Shown piece after piece: positions 31,101 to 43,798 of a stretch of DNA of 64,000 nt. The stretch spans positions 69,985,787 through 70,049,786 of the forward strand of contig NC_044282.2 in assembly GCF_004027225.2 (NCBI RefSeq). The letters are read 5' to 3'. The stretch's first letter is position 1; the number at the start of each line of letters is the position of its first letter. The notes under the pieces are model-generated. The model made no database searches, had not been told where the DNA came from, and saw only the letters and a list, made by a program, of their open reading frames with translations. The position numbers and the translations under genes were made by a program. Source of the stretch: Strigops habroptila (lineage: Eukaryota; Chordata; Aves; Psittaciformes; Psittacidae).

Positions 31101-33013
31101 AAAGGGAAATACTTAAATCTGGGGCAGATCTTAGGAATGTCAAGGAGACTTTTGCCTCTTCTTTGTAGTTTTCCCACCACCATTGTGAGAATTTCATCTG
31201 TTTCTTGACACTGAGTATAGAAGACACAAAACAAGGTACAGACCAAAAAGATGGTCCCATCCTCTGAAGATATGACTGATGATGAGACAAAGTCAGCACA
31301 CTCTCAGATGAGATATGGTTATCTCTGTTGTCTACAGTGGCCCTTAAATGCTTAGGGAAGAACAGCAAGAGCTCCCCTGGACTGCTCTTTTAGCTTCTAA
31401 CAATCAGCAATTTAAGGACTTTCTAGTCAGCCTGCATCTGGATTGTCAGTTTTAACAGACACTGCTAGGGCTAGTCCTCAGTTACACTAAATATATGTTT
31501 CTTTAGGTATGCCTGTATTCGGAGCAACTGTTTAAAAATCAAAATAAAGGGACAAAGAAAGCAACTGCTCAGTTGAGATTTCAGGTCTGCAAAGGACTGT
31601 GTCTAAGGCTGAGCCTTGCTGGGGCTAGTTCTGGCTAACACCAGTACCTAAAAGCCATAGTGAAAATACTGAAATGGCAGGATAAGATACCAAAGTGTTT
31701 ATATGGGCTGTCTGTGAGGCCCTGAGTCACACCTAGGGAGAGATTTTCAGGCTCTGCTTTGGTTATAAGACTCTTGAGACCATGGAGGTCGCTTTAGCTG
31801 CTTTAGGGACAGAGCGGGGGGGCTGAGCTGAAGATCCAAACAGATCTATCATGTGGAAGCAGGGAAAGAAATCTGCATGTCCTATTCTTGAATTCTCCAG
31901 GTGTCCCTGTTCTTCTGCCCACCCATATTCAATGTTGTCTCTTCTAGAGCTCACAGAATCAGATAACAGTCATAATACAAGAGATCTAAGAATACAAAAG
32001 ATTTATGGGTGAAGTCACCTAGGAAACTGGTTTCATAGTAAATGTACTCCAGACTCATTAGCTATTCTGTAATACAAGTATTTAAGATTAGGTTCCTGAT
32101 GTCTAAATGGTCACATTGCTTTTAGCAAACCAATGCACTAAGTTGTTCTAAGCATGCAAAACAGAGATTAAAAACTACAACTGCAAAGCACAGTGTAGGC
32201 TGGACAAACCACCCGTGATGGAGTACTGTCCTCTGCGGCAGGAGCAGCCTTAAATTATTCATCATGTGAGTGCTAGCAGTAAGAGACCACAAGGTGAATT
32301 TAACAGATCTTTTAATGTACATGGGGGACTTAACTTTGGACTTGTTTCCTGTTGTGATGATAAATATGGTGAAATAAACCCTATTTGCTTTTTTTAAATG
32401 GGGATGAAGGAAGTTAGGAGAGACCCACTTGAGTGTAGTCGATATCCCACTGATTAAGGCATTCATTTGAGAATCTAGTTAAAATCCTTGCACTGTGCGG
32501 CAGCATCCCACAGTCCATGGGAGTGCCCTAACTGCCAGGCTGTCTTCTGAGAAGAGAAAACCCATGGATAATTCCTGGTTTTATTTTAAAAAACAAGGAA
32601 AAAAAAAATGTTGTTTAGTCAGAGCTGTCTGCCTATAAAACAAGGGGCAGAGTCAGTCTCACTTTGTTAGTCCTTACAACAGAGCAAGTGTAGAGGTGCG
32701 GCTTCCAGGTAGATTGGGAGGCCTAATTTAAGATGCTGTAGTTCACATGTTGGGTGAGAAGAGGTGGTATTTGATCTTTTGTCTCATGAGCCCTAAACTT
32801 GCAGCTTGTCTATAGGGGGCCTGAGATTTTCTGCTTTACATCCACATCCTTATGAATTAAAGAGTAAGTGTTCGTTTGATCTGGGCATTTGGGATTTTGC
32901 AGCTCTGTATCACAGTTCTCCTGTGCCTGCGTGTGAAGCTAATACTGAAGTCCACATTGCATTAAAGGTTGAAACCTTTGAGATGCCCTTGATATCAAGG
33001 GTGAGAGTCCCAC

Positions 33014-33121
33014 GTGGACATGTTCCTGTGTAACCTGCTCTAGGTGTCTCTGCCTTGACAGGGTAGTTGGACTAGGTGATCTCCAGAGGCCCCTTCCAAC
33101 CCTAATGATTCTGTGATTCTT
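33014..33121 (+). mobile_element. CR1 LINE 3' end fragment
   Basis: GACATGTTCCTGTGTAACCT, then GTTGGACTAGGTGATCTCCA, then CCTTCCAACCCTAATGATTC and an octamer-like tail. This is a distinct CR1 subfamily from the other copies, with a GATCTCCAGAGG motif. Confidence 0.9.
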
Positions 33122-36100
33122 TGAGAGAGTCCCTTCCTCTAGAATTAGCTTTTTTTTTCTTATTGGGAAAAAGCCAATAGTACAAAAGTTTGGGAATAAT
33201 ACAAAAGAGTAGGGGAAACCATAAGAGAGAGAAAATCTGTGCCTTTTGCTGAATTTATATCTGGAGTGACTATGCATATCAAAGAAAAGCTCTGCTGCTC
33301 TGCTTTTGCTGCTTTTCTTCCCTCTGCTATTTGTATACTTTAACACTTCTGTCAGCTGCAGATGGGCAATAAGTGAAGGACAGAGAAAGTGGCAGGTGTC
33401 CAATCCTTCCAAACCCAATCTCGTTTTAGCAAAATAAATAAGAATTTGGTTGCTATGATAAGACTAAGTCACAATTACTCTGGCTTGCTGCAGTGCTGTC
33501 ATGGGACTGCAGTCAGGCTGCTGTGGTAAGGCAAGCACCTTACTCCCAATCCTTTGGTTTAATTTGCACAAAATGCTCGTAAAATTTGGATTGATGATAA
33601 AGTTGGGTTACAAATATACATTTTGCATTCTTCGTGGTATTGAACATATCTATTTTCAGAGCAGCTCAGGCTTTAGCAGTATTCCTTCCCTGCTCCCAAT
33701 ACAGCAGTGAAACACTGCAGTGTTGCTTATATTGGTTCACAAAGCTGGCAAGTGAAATATGCAAGACTCATGGCAAATCCCTTACAGAACAAGCTGCTTC
33801 TCTACGTGTTTTGGTTCTGGTTGGTGGGTGGAGGCCAAAGGGAGACCAGAGAGGTCAAATTCCCCAGTGATATGGGCTGTCCCTGTGCTTACACTGCTGA
33901 ACTCCAGCAGTTTAATTCACTGCCTTTTTAATGCAAATCAGCAATTGAGACTATAAATTTAGGATTCCAATAGTTAATTCCTAGATATTTCAATCCCATT
34001 TCGATCCAGTTTGGGGTCAACTGGTTGGAATGCCCACCTTAGCCCCTGTGCCATGTGTGCTTGTTGACCAGATCTTTTTAAGCCATTGCCCATGCCAGCA
34101 GTCAGTCTGTCCTTCCTCTTTCTCATTATCCCCTTTGGAATAAACAAGGGTTTGGGATCTCGGGTGGTTATTTATTTGCTTTGCTTGGGTTTTGTTAAAG
34201 TGAAATGGATGAAGTTAGAGAAGAATAGTCAGCACATTGAAAGTAACTTTGGGGTTGTGATGTGATGGCCAGGGACTGTAAAAGGGGAGCCAGAGCAGTC
34301 AGTGATAGGGGAAAGTATAAAGTCAGTTTTAAACAAACAAAAATGGTGCTCTGTATTAATCTGCATTAACATTCAGCCCTTAGCTGTCTGTGGCATACAG
34401 TGCTCTAAGGAAAAGCTAGCCTGGGTAAACAAAGGAGGCAAAGCTGGGGAGCTTTTCACACTGAAAGTTGTTTATTTGGATCTATATTTGTAACTGTTTT
34501 CTTTAATAAATATCTCTGTTTAGGAGGTACTGTTACACCATATGTTTCAACACAGCTAGTATCCAACAAGTCCTGATGGCTGAGAAGCATTTTATGAAAT
34601 GTCTTATCTTTTTTTGCCTTTTCAGTGGGTAAAAGCAATATATGAAGTCAGGCATAGAGTATCCAGGTGTTACTGCTCTTCTGAGGTCTAAACCCTGTGC
34701 TGTTTTGGTGGTTATAAAAGCAGAAAAGCTGGAAATCCAGGCTTGTTTGAATTTTCCACTTTACTGGTGTATCCAGGATAGCAAATAGCTCTTTCCACAA
34801 TGGCAGTGTGGTGTGAATTCCATCTTTCTGGGGTTTTTTCATTAGTTCAAGCTACTCTATTGCTTTGGGATGACAGGCACTGTGTTTTTCACTCTGTAAG
34901 TTTTATATCTAAAATGAGTCTCTAATGAGTTCAACTTTTCTTTTAAATGCAGTATATAAAGCATCTCCCAACAAAAGCATCAGCTTTCCTTCCATATCTG
35001 GCCATCACCATTTCTCAAGATTTCTATTTTTAAGACAAAATTTTAAACTTTTCCTATACAAGCAAATGTGTCCTGGACACATGTCTGATCCAGTTATTAT
35101 ATTTTCTAATATATTTGCTAGATTCACCTATTGGTTTGTCCTAATTTGGTGGGGGGGGGTGTGGAAACTGCAGGGAATTACTTTCTTTTCCATGAGATCA
35201 GCAGGAGTGATCTCCAGCAGCAAAATCCAGGGATGTGGTTTGTGTACTTGGAGAAATTGAGAAACCTTTTCTTTAATGGTTTCCTGCTGGTACTTACTTG
35301 AATTGCACAGCCAGGAGTGTCATGACACTCAGAATACTGAGTTACATGACTGTTCAGTGCTTCTGTCAGGTGAAGGATAATCATACAATCTTGGAGCAGT
35401 GCCATATAACATGCAGCATCTTGCTACATGGAATTGTCATGGCTGAAACAAATTCCCTCCATGTCATCCATCATTTGTTCTCTGGTTTAAAATGGATCTT
35501 TCCATACCAGAAAGTCTGGGGTCACTTCAGTAGGCACTTGTCACTGTGGTTCGACACTTAGATTTCCATATTTATTACAAAAGAAGTAGCTGCTCATGAG
35601 CTCTAAGTCCTGTTAAGACATCTCACATTGAGTCATCTTGACCTCCTGTATTTCACAGGTAAAGCAACTGTGACTTTACAGTCACCTGCCACAGCAAAGG
35701 GACCCGATCTCCAAAAGGGGCCAAGCATTACTTTTTAAAAGAAATAGCAGAATTCAGACTTTTGCAGTAGCCACAAACTGTTTTGTAGCAAAATCACTAG
35801 TCATCTCTGACAGTCGTCATCCTGTGGTACGCTTGTGGCTTTCTAACTGCTTCACACCTACTCACAGCTCCCTATTGCTGTGACTCAACAGCAGGAGTGC
35901 TTCTGCACTTCTGTGGCTGGCCTAGAGCTACACGAGTCACTGTGTTTTGACAATTCACATCTAGGCAGTCCTCTTGGTTCTGAGATATTCTGATTACTTG
36001 ATGCGACCCAGTGAAGCTCTGCACAGGCTCATGCTTGTCCTGAGCTTACTGTGAAAGGGAAGGTGTTGGCTGCTAAGTGGTTAGTGGGATTCCAGTGTAC

Positions 36101-39100
36101 TCCCAGCCTCTTTGCTTGCTGACAGGCTGTCCCTGCTGACATTTCTCAGTTCTCTTACAGCTAGCTGGGCTAGGAAACAGATAGTTTCCTATGGAAAAAA
36201 TAAGCACTCTTACTCTCCAATTTCTTGCCTGTTTCTCTGGGTGCACTTCTCCTTTGCCAGTGATCTCAGGGTGTCTTATCCAAGCACTGGATTGGCTGTA
36301 GTGATTTCTTCTGTATCGGTGTATTGTGTCAGCAGAGTTTCTTTGCAACAAAAAAAAGAGGCATCTTTACATGCTACCTGGATATCTCATTCTATCAGCT
36401 TCATTAATTGAATGTGGAAGTCTTAAGAGCAGAATTGACAGAGGTAAACTATTCAACCAGCTTTCAGAATTTATCTCTGTAGTTTATAATCTGGTTGCTA
36501 AAAGAACATTCTGGGGAATAAAATGTGGTTTTGTTACTGAAGTGTTCTTCTAATGAAAATATGGGAGTTTTACACAAAAACAAGAAAAAATAAAATGAAA
36601 TACCAAAGTCCTTTTTGTTGTTGTTGTTGTTTTAGTAGCACAGAGCTAATAAATGTTTAACACGAAAGGAAATATAGATCAGATTAAGGTAATCATTAAC
36701 TAAACTAGTTTCACTGCAGGAACTTGATTGAATCCATTTGAGACAATTGCTTCGTGATATCTTCCTTTTCAGAGTGTGTTTTAGGTTAAAATACAATTAA
36801 ACACTACTCAATCACCCAAGGATATGATGAAAATAGGATTACTGCAGGGTTTTTTGAGGAAAAGAACTGGTGCTCTGTAATTTGAGTGTTTATATACTCG
36901 AAATTGGCTCATTAAAGGTTACTCAATAACAGTGAGTAGTAAGGCTGCCTTAAGTTATTATCTAGCAATTACAAGGATTTTTTTTTTTTTATATAAGATA
37001 TTTCATAGGTATCTTTGAAGTTAATAGAAAGTTTTGGCATAATTTTGTGCAGCAATAAAAAAAGATAGAGATTGCAAGGCACAGAATTGCCCTGTTCACA
37101 GGGCTTCTTAGGGTGCTTGGTTGAGTAGTTAAGAGATTTCTAGGCTTAGCAAGCAAAGCAAGGATGGTTTTGTTCTCTGGAGACAATTTACCAAAATCAT
37201 TTGTGCCACAGTCTATGCTATTAACTTTCATTATGTTCTTCCATCTCAAAACACCAAATAAGACAAGCAAGCACTCTTACAAACACAGAGGGAATTCTTT
37301 GTTCATGCTGCTATGCACAAAGCCCCGAAAACTCCTTGGCTCACATCCCCAGGAATACAAAAACTCATGGGCAATCACAGAACAAATTACCAGGATTTCT
37401 GGCCCATTGATTTGTTGAAGTGGCTGTTGAGTCTTTCTTTCTTACAACTGGTTGCCTATACTGCTTCTGCTTTCTATCCAGATTAAGCTTTTCAAGTTAG
37501 TACAAGTGACCTTGTGAATTTAGACACACATTTTTATATCCTACAATTTGTCCTCTAAAGTGACTAAGGTGTTCTTTCTGGATTTCAGGACTTTGGTAGT
37601 TCTTATCTCCAATCCTGAATCAGTGTCCTCCTTTTCCTCCTTGCATTATTCTGACTTTGTGAAAGACATTCAGCAGTATAGAAAGCCCGAAAAAATTGTT
37701 AGAGCTCTTTGAAGATCTGCTTCACTTCATCCCAGTAGTGGATTGACTATTATTAGTCCAAGCCCTGTTGTACTGATCTTTATATCCCTTGATCTTTTTA
37801 GGGAACTGCTTCAAGTGATGTTCACTCTATTTGGATTCTCAGGTGCCCATGATGTGCATATATTGTTGCTCCTAGGAAGGCTGCTTCTGAGCCATTGTAG
37901 TGGCAAACACAGCAGAAAGTTGCTGGAAAAGGGCAATAGCACACAGGCAGTTTTCATTTCATACACAGCAACATTTGAGGCAGTAAACAACTTTCCACAA
38001 CTGTGACAGTAGAGTATGAACTACCAGAAGAACTCTGAACATAAGGCTGCCCTGAGAGAGGACTAGGATAGAGAATGAAGACTGAGTCTGAGATCAGGAA
38101 ACTGGGAAATCTGTGAATTTGGATGAGAGATTTTACTATTCTTTGGGAAAGAAATTATTTAAGGAAGTTTCCTTTTGGAATCGAACAAAAATATCATAGT
38201 TGCTGAGGTTAAAAAAACTCAAACAACTGGTTGCTTAAATGATAGAAGCTAATGTTAAAGATCTAAATCAACTTCCAAGAAGTAGCAAGTGAATTAATTC
38301 GGATTCTTTTCTGTTAGGAGGGTTCGCTCTGTTTCAGTTGGATCGCTTCACTTCAGCCTTGTTTCATCTTGTCCTGTCAGTTTTCACAACATCAGCCAAA
38401 TGCATTCCTGGGAAGTCATCCACTCTGATGGCATTCCTAATTATTATGTTTTAATATACTTTCATACATGTGCATGCATATAAATGGGTTTTGCTTGGGG
38501 CTTTGGTCAAGAGAAGCTGCCATCATGAAGTGTTAATCTCAAATTGAGTCCAAATCATCTCTGCAGAAGTACAGTGGAAAACCAAAAAAGTACCATTTTG
38601 TTAATCTGCTCAAAAATGTGCTATTACTTTTGACATATTTGGATCATAAATAAGTCCTGTCTCCTCCTTCACATGTGTGCTTGTGCAGCTAATAGAATTA
38701 TAGTGAGGACATTTTATATGTAACAGAGGGCAAATGCAGGCATTGTATGGCAAGAAACCTGTCCAAAATTCCTTGTTTTCGGATAATCTGTAACCTTAAT
38801 TTCTGCTTAGATAGTCTGACGTTCATGCCCATTTACTGATCTTGAGTGTCATCTGGGGTTTTAGAGTGTGCATAAACACCCATAAGCAGTTCCACCCTTT
38901 GGCAGCAGGAGTTTTACTGTGTATCTGGCTAATTCCTCGTAAATCATGGTGCAAGTGTCCACTTTTCTTGTTTAGGAAAACTGGAGTACTCCTCTACTGC
39001 AGTGTTAAATAATCAGATATAATGATTTAACTTGGCAGGTACAAAATTTAACTCTTGACATTTCTGGCTTAAAGCAGTGGAAATAGGCAGAAAAGGCATA

Positions 39101-40752
39101 ACTGCACTTCCTACAAGAACTTTTATGAGCTTGGCTTCTTCCTGCAGTTATAAACTCTTGGAGTCCCATTTTCATTTTAGAATAAACCAATAAAATCCAT
39201 GTGCACTGGTTGCAGTAAACAGAGAAACTTGAAAATATGAATCTGACAGTTTCCAAGCAGGTGAAAAACTGCAACTATAAAAACAATCTTTTGTCTACCT
39301 TATTATAAAGCAGGGAGGAGGCACTGGAGGGAGTTTAAAAGTTTTACATGACTAATACTGGTTTTTGAAATGGGGGTTAGATTAGTGTATGTGCTAGGGA
39401 GCTCGTGTGGGGAGCCATGATAAGTTTTGTCCCAGAGGTACAAAAGGAGCAGATTTGCTTTCCCCGCTGATGTTCACAGTGAGACATACTTTCCCATAGC
39501 ACATTTGGTCATGGCTATTAGCTCTGTAGCTGTTGTGGGGGGGGTAATTTTTCTCCACCCCTAGCCCTTGCGCTTTCCAACTTTGCCATGTCCATTCCAG
39601 CTTGAGGAATTGGACAAGTCACCTTTCTTCTTCCCTGAGGGCAGTGAGCACAGTTCTTACTGGAAGCTGTAGGAAGCCAAGGGAACAGCCTGTTCTCCTC
39701 CACTGTAGTGTTATATAAACAATGGGCTCCTGAGACCTCTGCCATCTCTGCAGTGAGATGACTGACATGCAGCCAAAACAATAACCGGGAGGTATGGGGG
39801 TAGAAGAGGACCCTGCTGTTTTGGAAGGGATGGCAAATGCCATTGTTATCCTGATGCTGTCAGACAAGATCTGTGGTTTTGTTAGGGTCTCGTCAAATAA
39901 TAGATACACACTAATTTGGCAGTAAACAAAGTAGATTCTCTCATAGTGTTTCACTTTTTCTTCTGGACATGAGGAGATTAAAAACAGAAGAAGGGAGAAG
40001 GAAATCAGCCAGATCTCAGTAGTTGTCCATTGTCAATCTTTGTTGCTTTTCCACACTATCTGTGTGGCAAAGATAGAAAGCAAAACACAGGATGGGTATT
40101 TAAATCTGCTCTGGTTTGGGGTGTGGGTTTTTTTGGGTTTTTTTTTATTTTGGGGGAGAAGTTGCTGGTTGTAGAAGGCATAAATGGGTCATGTAGCTGC
40201 TGCATCTTAAAAATAAAATCATTGGCAGGCTTCCCTGCCTGCAATGTAGTGTGCTGAATTTCAATGAAAATCACCCAAATGTACAGAGCTCATAGGCAGC
40301 TCAGAGTGCTGCAATATAAAATGCTGCAGCATACATTTCTAGGCAACTTCCGTGCCATTTGATTTGCTTGTTCATAAATCTTTTCTCAATCAAAGTAGTA
40401 TTATTTTTGTTTTCAGGCGAATAGCTACATTCTGAACCGAGCAGCATTAATAATGCTCTCAATTTCCTCTTCCATACCCATACAGGGGATGGCTGTTTCT
40501 TTGAAAATATTAAATAGATTCTTCTGAAAGCAGTCAATCTAATGGGCAAAAAGCAAATCCAGGAGGAATGGAAAAAATAGTTTGTCACAATTTATTTTAA
40601 CAGACAGATGTGAAGACTTCGTGTTGCTCAGACTGTTGAGCATTGTCTTGTCCCTTTGTTTTTTCAGGGATTTTTTTGGTAGTGCTGTGTATGTGCCAAA
40701 ACTACCCTAGATGTGAGATAGTGATATAGGGTTATCAGAATATTGATAATGC

Positions 40753-40790
40753 CTCCTGGCTGGTTAATAAACTCCTGGCTGGTTAACAAC
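40753..40790 (+). repeat. 19-bp tandem duplication
   Basis: CTCCTGGCTGGTTAATAAA is followed directly by CTCCTGGCTGGTTAACAAC, with two mismatches in 19 bases. Confidence 0.9.
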
Positions 40791-41079
40791 TGCCATGTTG
40801 GAATTGTTCTCCATGCTACTTAGCCATTACCATGCTATATGTTTCTATCACAGTACTGTGCCAGGTAATGTGTATAAACATGCTGCAAAGTGTGGGTGAT
40901 CATCAGCTGGGCTGGGATGAAATCTCTAGAGCCTCTCTTGAATTTTCCATTGTTATCTCCTATTAGCACAAAGTGCAGACTGAACAAACCAAGCACTAAG
41001 TCTTCATTTCTATGTTCTTCCCACCAGCCTCAGATTTTTTTGGCTGTTCTTCATCCACAAACTGATCTTATCTGAACAA

Positions 41080-41113
41080 CATTAGTACTAAATTAGCATT
41101 AGTACTAACTTGT
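41080..41113 (+). repeat. 17-bp tandem duplication
   Basis: CATTAGTACTAA occurs at the start of two adjacent 17-base units; similarity fades at the end of the second. Confidence 0.7.
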
Positions 41114-43607
41114 ATAATGTGAAGGAATAGAAGAATGATGTGTGGCAGTTGAGTATCGGTCTGTGTATCTCATCTAGTAGCTGGATCTAAGTCCTGAAAG
41201 AGCAGGAAGTGTTCTGATTGTGGTGTGATCTGTAAGTGAATTTCCTAGTGGAAGGTGTGCATCCTTTTCACAGGGAGGAGTGTCCCTTCAGAAGTGCTAG
41301 AACCATTTCAGGACATTCCCCTAAAGTCCTGCCACTTACGTCTGACAAACACACAGCAAGTTCTCACTTTCCCTGCTGCTGGATAGTGCAGCAGCATCAC
41401 AGAAGATGAAGATGGGTGTCTGTCTTTTCTCCTTTGACAACACATCATGCATGAGTGATATTAATGTGTTTTCAGTTCTGTGTCTCAGCCTAAACCCAGG
41501 CAGTGGCAGACCTAAAGTATAAGCTTTAGAGGATATAGTGGCTGTGGTTTGGCTAGATCATTTATGAGGTTGCTCAGGAATGGAAATCATGATAGTGGTC
41601 AGCAACTGGGGAGCTCTCTCTGACTGCTTCATCTACCAAAACCGTCAGTGAAAGGAAGAGCTCTTCTCTGAATGCTTAAATCACATGATTTTACATTCAC
41701 TGGATGTACAGAGTATCCAGCTGCCTTTGCCATTGTATCTAGTCACTGCAGACGAAGTATTGATGGTACATTTTTACACCAGTTAGCACTTGCTCTTGTG
41801 AAGTTTGCTTGTAGTAAGAAATGTCTGATACCACTGGATTGTAAGGTCATATTCTCCAGATATAAGCATTTTCATGTGTAATATCTGAAGGCGATGTTGT
41901 CCACATATCAATCTAAATTAGTCTCATTTATGTTTGTTTTGAAAACACTAGGTGTCCTGTCTTTCCTTCTTCCCCTATATTTATTCTTGCTGTCTGATGA
42001 ATGTCTCTGTGCTAGTTGTCTAATTGGCAGTTGCCTTCATTTAAGTTGATAGAAGACCTAAGTCTGAAGGGAAGCATGTTATCAAAATGCATGGACTAAT
42101 CTTATTAGGTGGAAGCATCTTTGTTTAAATGGAAAATGATTAGACCATATCTTCAGTATCTCTTCAAGAGCAGCTATAGCTGACTGCTGTTCCTGGAGGC
42201 TCATGTGTTATTTACTGAGTCATGTAACTGTGAACAGAGAGGCAAAGGAAAATGGTTTCCCCTAATTCTAAGTGGTGAACTCTGTCTTGCTTCCCCTGCT
42301 GAAAATGCTGTATTGTGTGTTTTCAAATATCATTGGAATAAGCAATAATACTGTGCATGTTGAGAAATATGAGATACTAAATTTCCACACACCCCTCCTT
42401 TTTTCTTATCCTCCCCCTAACTGAATTCACTCTGTTTTATTCCTGGCTGTGCCTGCAGCTCAAGTCATGTGGTAGTACATCTGCTTTACACCAATAGGAC
42501 CATTTTACATAATTCATTATGCGCTACCACGATGTCAGCTGCTAATCTGGGCTAATCCAGCACTTTTCTGAAGAGCTGCATTACCAAATCTTGCTTCAGC
42601 ATTTTCAGCTCAGATCTGGAATGACTACCGGCCCACTAGACAGCATGTGGTGCGCAGAGGAGGTCAAGCCAGGGCACTCACAGCCACTAGTCTCCATCCA
42701 TCCCTGACTGCAGCCCTCCAGGGCAAGGCTGCAGCAGAAAGCCATCAGGTGCGCTGCTGGACTTGCTCCTCATCCTTCTGCCTGCAGAGGCTACAGTGAC
42801 ACAAGTAGATGTGGGGCCTGGCAGAGCCAGGCACAAAGAGCTGATGTGCCAAGACAGGCAGAGCCCCTAGTCTGCATCAGGGACCTCTAAAACAAATCCT
42901 GATGAGCGCATCTTGGGGGGATCGTAGACTGTGGTGCACCATGTGTCCTTGCATCCCTGCATGGCCAAATCCAATGCCTGCCCAGAGATCCTGTTTGTTT
43001 CTCTGTGCCGAGCAGAGGGTCACAGTAATTTCTGAAAATTACTGGAAGAATATAGTTTGGGGATGTGTGAAGGTTGCGGGGATTTTTGTTTGCTTTTTGT
43101 TTTGGAGGTTTCTTTGTACCTGTGCTGTCAGGGGATGCCTCCTGGCATCTGGGGAGAAGGAACTATCCTAAATGGCAATGAACACCTCAACATATGCTTC
43201 TCACATGGAACCAGCAAGAGCTAAGAGCTCAGGCTGTACTCCCACAGAGATTGTTGAATTCCAGGCTGCTGCTGCAGAGCCCCTTCTTTCACTGTTATGG
43301 GTTTTAGCACCTCTTTCTTGAAAATGACAGAGTTGAACCTGTTCTCATTCTGAAGTTACCTTTAAATCCTTATTCTAATTAAATTTTTCTACCTATGTAT
43401 ATGGCCCTACTCTCCTGGTGTAGGCTCTGTATATATTGGCCCTGCCTGAAAATTAAAATGGAGCTTATTACTTTTAATTTTTCTTCTTTTGTCAAATACA
43501 GATATTTAGGTCTGATTTTTGTCCTGAGACTGCTCTGATGGAGATGATGGTACAATCCTGCGCCTCTAGAGTCAAGAGAGCATAGCCTGGCATAAAGCTG
43601 TGCCACG

Positions 43608-43798
43608 GATATGGAAAAGGCTGCCCAAGGAGGTTGTGAATGCCCCATCCTTGGCAATGTTCAAGGCTGGGCTGGACTGGGCTTGGAGCAACCTGCTCTA
43701 GTGGAAGGTGTCCCTGCCCAGGGCAGGGGGTTGGAACTAGATGATCTTAAGGTTTTTTCCAACCCAAACCATTCTATGATTGTATTATCTGATTCTAT
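43608..43798 (+). mobile_element. CR1 LINE 3' end fragment
   Basis: GGCTGCCCAAGGAGGTTGTG, TTCAAGGCTGGGCTGGACTG, GGAACTAGATGATCTTAAGG and CCATTCTATGATTG give the standard CR1 3' end in plus orientation. Confidence 0.95.

Noticed and set aside
32939-33418. A 159-codon minus-strand open frame, one of the longest in the window.
   Set aside because: Part of it is antisense to a CR1 fragment (33014-33121); the rest shows no family resemblance.
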